Source: an uncultured Ruminococcus sp.
Lineage (GTDB): Bacteria; Bacillota_A; Clostridia; Oscillospirales; Acutalibacteraceae
Assembly (NCBI GenBank): GCA_902773395.1
Contig: CACYEJ010000034.1
Coordinates: 1 to 10,285 of the forward strand
DNA length: 10,285 bases
Direction of reading: 5' to 3'
The notes beneath the pieces were generated by a model that was not told the DNA's origin, made no database searches, and saw only the letters and a program-made list of their open reading frames with translations. Shown one piece after another: positions 1 through 4,302 of the stretch; the stretch's first letter is position 1; each line of letters begins with the position of its first letter. The translations under genes and the position numbers were made by a program.

Positions 1-303
1 ATGGAAGATTATTTGATACATGAAAAACAGATAAAGAAAATCGAAAGAGAAGCTATAAAGCTGATGGAGGAAAAAAGAGAACAATTTAAGCTTGCTGTTA
101 ATAAAGAGTTTGAACATTGGGACAGTACTGTTTCAGACGGATTTTATCAACTGTTGAATTCATCATTGGAAGATAGTTTTAGTATTGATGGTATGGTTTC
201 AGGGTTAGATAAAATACTATCCTTGTGCGGAACACAGGCAACGTTTCATTCAGTTGAAGAATATGTTGACCAGTTAGATCAACCTTTAACTTTGTGTTTT
301 TGA
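1..303 (+). CDS. Hypothetical small helical protein, possibly 5'-truncated
   Basis: I do not recognise this 100-residue protein. Residues 1 to about 40 are very rich in Lys and Glu and look like one long amphipathic helix or coiled coil. The rest is acidic and looks globular, with a hydrophobic C-terminal end (PLTLCF). No catalytic motif, signal peptide or membrane span is visible. The ATG sits at the first base of the window, so neither an RBS nor an upstream in-frame extension can be judged; ATG at 64 is an alternative start. The stop codon is directly followed by the ribosome binding site of the next gene, so the two are almost certainly co-transcribed and probably translationally coupled. 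The reading frame is credible because of this spacing, not because of homology. Confidence 0.6.
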   Translation: MEDYLIHEKQIKKIEREAIKLMEEKREQFKLAVNKEFEHWDSTVSDGFYQLLNSSLEDSFSIDGMVSGLDKILSLCGTQATFHSVEEYVDQLDQPLTLCF

Positions 304-318
304 GAGGAGTTGAAAATT

Positions 319-1125
319 TTGTTAGTGGAAAGTATAGTAGCTGCTTCGGTAGCTTCGCTTTTGTATAGTGCGAACAAATCAATCGAGATGGACGATGCTG
401 CACGAGCAAAGTATGCTAAAGCATTTACTAAAGAGGCAGAGGCTCAGCAACTTGTTTATGAGAAAAAACTCTATGCAGATAAACGTATTGAAAATGTTGT
501 AAAGAAGAAACGTGCGATTATTAACGTGAGTTTACCTATGTTTGTGAAAGTGTATGAACAAATACAAAAGGTAAATATAGAACGTAAGGACATTAATGTT
601 GATTTATTGGGTTATTCGGAAATGAAAAAATTCAATATACTAAGTTATACGGAGATTGTTTCCAAAAAAGATTTTTCCGATAAAGAACTTGTGCTTGGAA
701 TTGCTTTAAAAGGTATCTCAGGAATGATGATAGAAGATTCAAAAAGGAATATGTCAGCTGCTAACAGTCAGATGAGTGCGTCTAATGTCGTTTATTCGCA
801 GGCGAAATCAATTTCTGAGTTGTATGATGCCATTGCGGAGAGATCGAATCGTATTGCCAAACTTTTGACAAGAATGAACGTTTTGTTTATAAGTTCCATT
901 TCAGAAACGGAAAATACTATTAACAGAAATGGATTTGACGTGAGAAATTACAGCGATCGAGACAAGGCAACCTTAATGATGTGTGTGAATATTGCTAAGG
1001 CAATGCCTGATTTGCTAAAAATTCCCGTTGTAGATGAGAACGGAAAAATTACGCAGGCAGCAATAGATATGTTGCTAACAGGCGAAGAATCGCTGAATAA
1101 ATTTAATGAAATTATAAATCAATGA
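319..1125 (+). CDS. Hypothetical protein with hydrophobic N-terminus and coiled-coil region
   Basis: I do not recognise this protein of about 268 residues. I chose TTG at 319 because the strong SD AGGAG (305-309) lies 9 bases upstream. TTG at 310 touches the SD and is too close; GTG at 325 is the other option. The N-terminus has a hydrophobic stretch of about 16 residues (VESIVAASVASLLYSA), perhaps a short membrane anchor or buried helix. A Lys/Glu/Ala-rich helical segment (about residues 20-65) likely to form a coiled coil follows. The rest looks almost entirely alpha-helical, with no cysteine or nucleotide-binding motif. It starts right after the upstream stop, and its stop lies inside the SD of the ferredoxin-domain gene, so the three genes form one tight operon. 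A structural or membrane-associated role is only a guess. Confidence 0.65.
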   Translation: MLVESIVAASVASLLYSANKSIEMDDAARAKYAKAFTKEAEAQQLVYEKKLYADKRIENVVKKKRAIINVSLPMFVKVYEQIQKVNIERKDINVDLLGYSEMKKFNILSYTEIVSKKDFSDKELVLGIALKGISGMMIEDSKRNMSAANSQMSASNVVYSQAKSISELYDAIAERSNRIAKLLTRMNVLFISSISETENTINRNGFDVRNYSDRDKATLMMCVNIAKAMPDLLKIPVVDENGKITQAAIDMLLTGEESLNKFNEIINQ

Positions 1126-1135
1126 GGTGATTTTT

Positions 1136-2080
1136 ATGAAACAGGTAGTAATTAACAACAAATGTAATCAATGTGGTATATGTGCTGAGATATGTCCGGA
1201 GTTTTTTGCCGAAAGTGATAACGGTAATATTTATCTAATTTCCGAAAGTATTTCCGAAACAAGTGAACTTCTAAAAGCTGTGAGTTCATGTCCTGTGGGG
1301 GCAATAAAGCTTGGTGCAGATGTCAACATCAAGGAAACCTTGAATAAGTACGTGAATCAGCTTGAATCTATGAAGAGCGGAATCTGTGTTAATACAAATG
1401 ATATTGCATTTAGTAGTATCTATAGCAGAAGAGTGTCTTTGCCGAGTATCTGGGGCAGTGGATATTACAGAAGTTCTTCTGCCGCTGAAAGAGCAGGATA
1501 TGATGCTTTTTGTAGCAAGACTTATTCTCAGATTGATAATGCAATTCTAGAGAGAATTACAGATTATCGTGTTTCTGTAATTAAGCCATATTATTCAAAA
1601 GGCAGTGACAGTGTATATACTAAGAACAACAAGAAAGTAGAAGATGTTCTCAAAGCTGTTGCTTCAATCGTAGGTTCAGGCAAGTTATCTTCGGATTTTT
1701 GTACAGTTAATGTTTATCCTAAATCCAGTGATACAACGTGGAAAATGCTTGAGAGAGGTCAGCTTATAAGTGATGATTTTATTGGAACTGTTAAGAGTGA
1801 ATTTAGTTACAGTGCATCGGATTACAAGTGTTATATTGATACTGATGAGTATGAGGGTGTTAGTATTGGTGGCAGACGTGCTAAAATCGAGTGGCGTTAC
1901 GAGGCTAATGAAGCATGTGGAGAATTGGAAAAAGATTTGGGTAATGCTTTAGGTTGGGCTAAGAGAGAAATTGAAGAAAGGGCTCTTTCGCATGTTTCAT
2001 ATCTGGTTGATATGTATAATAAGGAGTTAAACAATTTATTGAATAATAAGATCAATGCTATAAGGCAATTGACATTTTGA
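1136..2080 (+). CDS. [4Fe-4S] ferredoxin-domain protein with a large uncharacterised C-terminal domain
   Basis: The start is ATG 1136, 5 bases after the SD GAGGTGA (1124-1130), giving 314 residues. Residues 1-60 are a small ferredoxin: C10-x2-C13-x2-C16-x3-C20-P and a second C52-P-V-G-A-I motif, the pattern of monocluster [4Fe-4S] ferredoxins that carry one low-potential electron. A free-standing ferredoxin of this kind is only about 60-80 residues. Here about 250 further residues follow, rich in Ser, Tyr and charged residues, ending in a long helix (about 260-314). I do not recognise that domain. The operon partners suggest the protein works with two helical proteins of unknown role, so it may be a redox sensor or electron donor to a complex rather than a housekeeping ferredoxin. 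No terminator follows directly; the first good one is at 2429-2476. Confidence 0.8.
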   Translation: MKQVVINNKCNQCGICAEICPEFFAESDNGNIYLISESISETSELLKAVSSCPVGAIKLGADVNIKETLNKYVNQLESMKSGICVNTNDIAFSSIYSRRVSLPSIWGSGYYRSSSAAERAGYDAFCSKTYSQIDNAILERITDYRVSVIKPYYSKGSDSVYTKNNKKVEDVLKAVASIVGSGKLSSDFCTVNVYPKSSDTTWKMLERGQLISDDFIGTVKSEFSYSASDYKCYIDTDEYEGVSIGGRRAKIEWRYEANEACGELEKDLGNALGWAKREIEERALSHVSYLVDMYNKELNNLLNNKINAIRQLTF

Positions 2081-2285
2081 AAATAAATTATAATATCAAA
2101 TCAGACCGTTGGAAAAATACAGATGAGTATAATTAAAAACAGGTTTGCCGGAAACATTCTCGAAGTTTTTTCTCCAAAGTAGAATAAATGAATGGGTGTT
2201 TTGTCTCTTTATTATATATAATCTTTTCTAATTAGTATAGAAATAGTGGTTGTGAGTAGTCCAATGGTTTGTTTATATTTTGAAG

Positions 2286-2307
2286 TTCTGGTTCTATTCT
2301 GGTTCTA
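2286..2307 (+). repeat. Perfect tandem pair of an 11-base motif
   Basis: TTCTGGTTCTA occurs twice with no gap (2286-2296 and 2297-2307). Related copies lie at 2477-2498 (another tandem pair), 2594-2604 and, inverted, 2579-2589. Such a cluster is more than composition alone should give and resembles binding sites for a recombinase or other DNA-binding protein. Confidence 0.75.
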
Positions 2308-2385
2308 CTTTTTGACGAAACGTGGTGGAATAGGTGGATATAATGTATAAAAAAGACCAATATACCTATAAGTATACCTGTTTAT

Positions 2386-2408
2386 ACGGTAAAAAAGCCT
2401 TTTACCGT
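2386..2408. other. Perfect 9-bp hairpin
   Basis: ACGGTAAAA (2386-2394) and TTTTACCGT (2400-2408) are exact reverse complements around the loop AAGCC. No T-run follows on either strand, so it is not a simple terminator. It lies 20 bases before the terminator hairpin at 2429 and may be part of one structured transcript, or a protein-binding palindrome. Confidence 0.6.
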
Positions 2409-2428
2409 TGAGTATGAATAGTAACACT

Positions 2429-2476
2429 AAGCCTGAAAACCCTGATTATATGAGGGTTTTTGGGCTTGATTTTTTT
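2429..2476 (+). terminator. Strong rho-independent terminator
   Basis: A 15-pair stem (2429-2443 with 2453-2467, two of the pairs G-T wobbles) with a 9-base loop is followed by GA and seven Ts (2470-2476). The T-run is only on the + strand. It is the first terminator after the ferredoxin operon, although 349 bases beyond its stop codon, so it may instead end a short RNA starting within the gap. A tandem repeat pair begins at the base right after the T-run. Confidence 0.8.
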
Positions 2477-2498
2477 CTCTGGGTCTACTCTGGTTCTA
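2477..2498 (+). repeat. Second tandem pair of the 11-base motif
   Basis: CTCTGGGTCTA (2477-2487) and CTCTGGTTCTA (2488-2498) are adjacent and differ by one base. They differ from the 2286-2307 pair mainly by C for T at the first base. The pair directly abuts the T-run of the terminator, and AAAAATTTTTT-like sequence follows. Confidence 0.7.
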
Positions 2499-2567
2499 AA
2501 AATTTTTTAAGGGCTAAAATTAGACTATAGATAGGTTATTTTGAAGTTGTTTTTTAAACATGTTTTC

Positions 2568-2849
2568 TTATAAAAAATCAGAACCAGAAATCACTCCGGT
2601 TCTAATTTTTTGTTTGTTATAAATATTCTTTAATAGGCATTGGTGAGTAATGGAATAATATCTTTGATGTTTACTTTTGGTTTTTTCCGGAATTGTTATA
2701 TCCAGTAACCCTTTTTCAATCATTTTATGGATATACTTTTCCTTAAAATAAGCAGTAGTCATCTCTCTTTGAATTTTTTTCAATTTCAGATCGTCTTTTG
2801 GGAGTTTTGTAATAACTAATTTTACTTTCATAGAATCTATGTCTATCAA
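2568..2849 (-). pseudogene. Winged-helix-like fragment downstream of fic
   Basis: The frame encodes up to 93 residues. The middle reads like a small winged-helix C-terminal domain, with the ...GLLDITIPEKTKSKHQRYYSI pattern seen, from memory, at the ends of AlbA_2/AAA-4-type and some Fic proteins. It follows fic in the same frame, separated only by TAA (2861-2859) and nine bases. Neither possible start (TTG 2849, ATG 2831) has an SD. Its last residues are encoded by the inverted 11-base repeat and the terminator-like hairpin at 2580-2603, so its true 3' end has probably been lost. I take it as a gene remnant. A read-through domain of Fic is less likely, because the Fic product already ends where such proteins usually end (YFRIPY). 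Confidence 0.5.
2578..2604. terminator. Bidirectional terminator-like inverted repeat built from the 11-base motif
   Basis: AGAACC (2580-2585) pairs with GGTTCT (2598-2603). The + strand continues AATTTTTT and the - strand continues GATTTTTT, so both orientations look like a short-stem intrinsic terminator. The two arms are an inverted copy (2579-2589, TTCTGGTTCTG on the - strand) and a direct copy (2594-2604, CTCCGGTTCTA) of the repeat found at 2286 and 2477. On the - strand it is placed to end the fic transcript, although the downstream open frame runs through it. The six-pair stem and 12-base loop make it weaker than the one at 2429. Confidence 0.5.
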
Positions 2850-2858
2850 ATCGAAGTC

Positions 2859-3743
2859 TTAATAAGGTATTCTGAAATAATCCAATATTATCTTAAAATT
2901 GTCTTGTGCTGTTAGACAAGTGTCACGCAGCCAGCCTCGTTCCGTTTGCCAATTTTGAAGTCCACGGTAATAAAACATTTTCGAATCATCTGTAATGATG
3001 AAAGGAACTATATTGTTTCGCAAACATTCTTTGAAGAGTAGAAGTCTGCCAATTCGTCCGTTTCCGTCTTGAAAAGGATGTATTGCTTCAAAACGATAGT
3101 GAAAATCAAGAATATCATCAAATGTTTTTGCCTTTGCGGAATTATATTCCGCAAGAAGTTTTTTCATTTCGGCAGCTACGTTTTCCGGCAAAGTCGTATT
3201 ATTTCCGCCTACTTCGTTTGGAATCTTTTTATAATCACCAACTGCAAACCAATCTATCCTTGAATCGCTTGTACCATTTTTTAGTACAAAGTGCAGATGT
3301 TTTATAAAGCTCTCGCTTAGCGAATATGAAGCATTATCTATAATTATATCAATGCACTTGAAGTGATTTGCTGTTTCTACAATATCATCGACTTTTAAAC
3401 TCTCGGTTATTCCGATTGTGTTTGTTTCAAAGATGTATCTGGTCTGTTCGTGAGTAAGGCGACTGCCTTCCATGTGATTGGAGCTATATGTCAAATCAAC
3501 CTGTATTTTATGATAAATTCCACCGTGAATTTTTGTTTTTTTCTCTATTTTTAGCTGCTCCAGCAATCCGGAAGGAGATGTCTTTTTGTATTGATGTTCA
3601 GGCTTTGCTGCGTTTTCGGGAATATTCCATGTTTTGCCGGAAATAAAAGCATTTGGTACTCTTCCAAGTCTACAGTAATTTCTAACACTTCTTTCCGATA
3701 TTCCCCAAAGTTTTGATGCTTCTGCAACCGATATATATTTCAT
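2859..3743 (-). CDS. HTH-Fic family protein (predicted AMP transferase)
   Basis: The protein has 294 residues. Residues 1-45 are an excisionase/MerR-like helix-turn-helix (MKYISVAEASKLWGISERSVRNY). Residues about 75-290 are a Fic domain with the full catalytic motif HPFQDGNGRIGR at 222-233. His222 is the expected general base, Asp226 the metal ligand, and the GNGR loop binds phosphates. S88-NHM-E92-G93 fits the inhibitory motif (S/T)xxxE(G/N), placed N-terminal to the fold as in class II Fic proteins, where the Glu blocks ATP. Fic enzymes usually transfer AMP to a hydroxyl on a target protein. I chose ATG at 3743 over upstream in-frame codons because the HTH begins there, GGAG lies 10 bases upstream, and a TTGATA-17-TATAAT promoter sits just before it. 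It has its own transcription unit, opposite to the CRISPR operon. Target and partner are not visible; no Fic antitoxin gene is next to it, consistent with built-in inhibition. Confidence 0.9.
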   Translation of the reverse strand: MKYISVAEASKLWGISERSVRNYCRLGRVPNAFISGKTWNIPENAAKPEHQYKKTSPSGLLEQLKIEKKTKIHGGIYHKIQVDLTYSSNHMEGSRLTHEQTRYIFETNTIGITESLKVDDIVETANHFKCIDIIIDNASYSLSESFIKHLHFVLKNGTSDSRIDWFAVGDYKKIPNEVGGNNTTLPENVAAEMKKLLAEYNSAKAKTFDDILDFHYRFEAIHPFQDGNGRIGRLLLFKECLRNNIVPFIITDDSKMFYYRGLQNWQTERGWLRDTCLTAQDNFKIILDYFRIPY

Positions 3744-3767
3744 GTATATCACGCTCCATATAGATTT

Positions 3768-3796
3768 ATTATACCATGTTATCGGCAATATATCAA
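3768..3796 (-). promoter_or_regulatory. fic promoter
   Basis: On the - strand, TTGATA (3796-3791) and TATAAT (3773-3768) are separated by 17 bases. The -10 is preceded by TGG, an extended -10. Transcription would start near 3761, about 18 bases before ATG 3743, which supports the chosen start and argues against the longer open frame reaching 3983. Confidence 0.8.
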
Positions 3797-4085
3797 TAAT
3801 GATTTTGATGAATTGACGTTTGTTTTTGCCGATAGAAGAAAACGAATAGGTTGCTTTTTTTTTATTCCTGTATTGCAAGTAGTAATAATAAAATCTTGCC
3901 TGTTTTTTAGTTCGTTTTTTTGTATGAATGTCTGAATTTATAAACAAGCTTTTGTAAAAAAGGGAAAGGTGTGTAGGAATCAATAATAATATATTCTTTC
4001 ATAGTATAGGATTATACAATAAAAAATTTATGAGGATTTTTATAACAATTTTTATAACGACCATTATTTTTTGTTTCGTTAATAT
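3797..4085. other. AT-rich intergenic gap between fic and the CRISPR locus
   Basis: No gene is seen. Open frames here on the - strand are extensions without an RBS. The only patterns are T-runs, a two-copy 12-base repeat (TTTTTATAAC at 4037-4046 and 4049-4058) just upstream of the cas9 promoter, and a weak GCAAG/CTTGC pair with a long loop near 3880-3900. Confidence 0.6.
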
Positions 4086-4114
4086 TTGACATATAATTAC
4101 TGGCGTGTTATAAT
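4086..4114 (+). promoter_or_regulatory. Predicted cas operon promoter
   Basis: TTGACA (4086-4091), 17 bases, then TATAAT (4109-4114), with TGT before the -10 (extended -10). This is a full consensus match, so basal activity should be high. Transcription would start near 4121 and run through the tracrRNA gene in antisense into cas9, giving a leader of about 180 bases. No + strand terminator lies between. Confidence 0.8.
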
Positions 4115-4143
4115 GTATTGTGTGAAATAAATATACCCAAAAT

Positions 4144-4164
4144 AAAAAAGACCCTTTAAGGGCC
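4144..4164 (-). terminator. tracrRNA terminator
   Basis: On the - strand, GGCCC (4164-4160) pairs with GGGTC (4154-4150), with a further T-A pair inside and one G-T wobble. Six Ts (4149-4144) follow. There is no T-run on the + strand, so the cas9 transcript should pass through it. Confidence 0.85.
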
Positions 4165-4218
4165 TTGAATATCACACACTGTGATAGCTGCATAAACAGC
4201 GATTTGGATAAATCTTTA

Positions 4219-4248
4219 TTTGAACTTATAGTGTAATCTCATAAGGTA
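4219..4248 (+). repeat. Degenerate CRISPR repeat (anti-repeat DNA)
   Basis: On the + strand, 4228-4248 matches the internal part of the array repeat at 20 of 21 positions (C4238 for T). TTTGA at 4219-4223 matches the repeat's beginning after a small bulge. It is the DNA of the tracrRNA anti-repeat. Being in the repeat orientation, it would appear as a repeat-like segment in the cas9 mRNA leader. Confidence 0.9.
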
Positions 4249-4263
4249 ATTGAGATTATCAAT

Positions 4264-4292
4264 ATTATAGCATTAATTTTTTAAGATGTCAA
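4264..4292 (-). promoter_or_regulatory. tracrRNA promoter
   Basis: On the - strand, TTGACA (4292-4287), 17 bases, then TATAAT (4269-4264): a perfect consensus match. The predicted start is about 4257, nine bases before the anti-repeat. Its -35 box overlaps the first bases of the cas9 Shine-Dalgarno. Confidence 0.9.
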
Positions 4293-4302
4293 GGTGGTTT
4301 TT

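Larger units (their letters stand above)
2081..2428. other. Non-coding junction after the ferredoxin operon
   Basis: No credible gene is present. The longest frame with an ATG is 19 codons from 2123, with no RBS. The stretch holds the tandem 11-base repeats at 2286-2307. It also holds TATACCT at 2361 and 2373 with a related TATACGG at 2384, a TATAAT at 2339-2344, and the hairpin at 2386-2408. Nothing here ends the upstream operon before the terminator at 2429. Confidence 0.6.
4144..4257 (-). ncRNA. tracrRNA
   Basis: The anti-repeat is at 4248-4219. Its first 21 bases pair without interruption with the array repeat (20 Watson-Crick pairs and one U-G at 4238). A bulge (GA in crRNA, AAGU in tracrRNA) and a lower stem GUUUGA/UCAAAU follow. 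The nexus-like hairpin GATTT-ATCC-AAATC (4214-4201), hairpin GCTG/CAGC (4200-4187), hairpin TATCAC/GTGATA (4186-4170) and the terminator come next. This order of anti-repeat, nexus, hairpins and terminator is what II-A tracrRNAs show. RNase III is expected to cut the repeat:anti-repeat duplex, and Cas9 to hold the product. The start at about 4257 is inferred from the promoter; length is about 114 bases. Confidence 0.92.

Noticed and set aside
1770..1952. 60-codon frame inside the ferredoxin-fusion gene
   Set aside because: It is on the same strand in another frame, with no RBS and no domain; a shadow of the real gene.
2123..2182. 19-codon frame starting at ATG 2123
   Set aside because: No SD, very short, and no similarity I recognise; treated as non-coding.
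2286..2604. GGTTCTA motifs as T-loop pieces of tRNA genes
   Set aside because: No cloverleaf or acceptor stem can be built around any copy.
3069..3307. Two overlapping + strand frames opposite fic
   Set aside because: Both are antisense to the Fic catalytic region and lack an RBS.
3878..3910. GCAAG/CTTGC inverted repeat followed by Ts
   Set aside because: Only five pairs with a 17-base loop and no gene to terminate; likely chance in AT-rich DNA.
3744..3983. 80-codon N-terminal extension of the fic reading frame
   Set aside because: The extension is Lys/Tyr-rich low-complexity sequence, has no RBS, and would cover the fic promoter. The HTH domain, SD and promoter all point to ATG 3743.
3999..4193. 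64-codon open frame on the - strand
   Set aside because: It overlaps the tracrRNA 3' half and terminator, has no RBS and has a random-looking composition.
4220..4278. A cas9-proximal + strand promoter right of the anti-repeat
   Set aside because: Only poor -35/-10 matches such as TTGAGA with TTAATT; the exact-consensus promoter at 4086-4114 is a better candidate.
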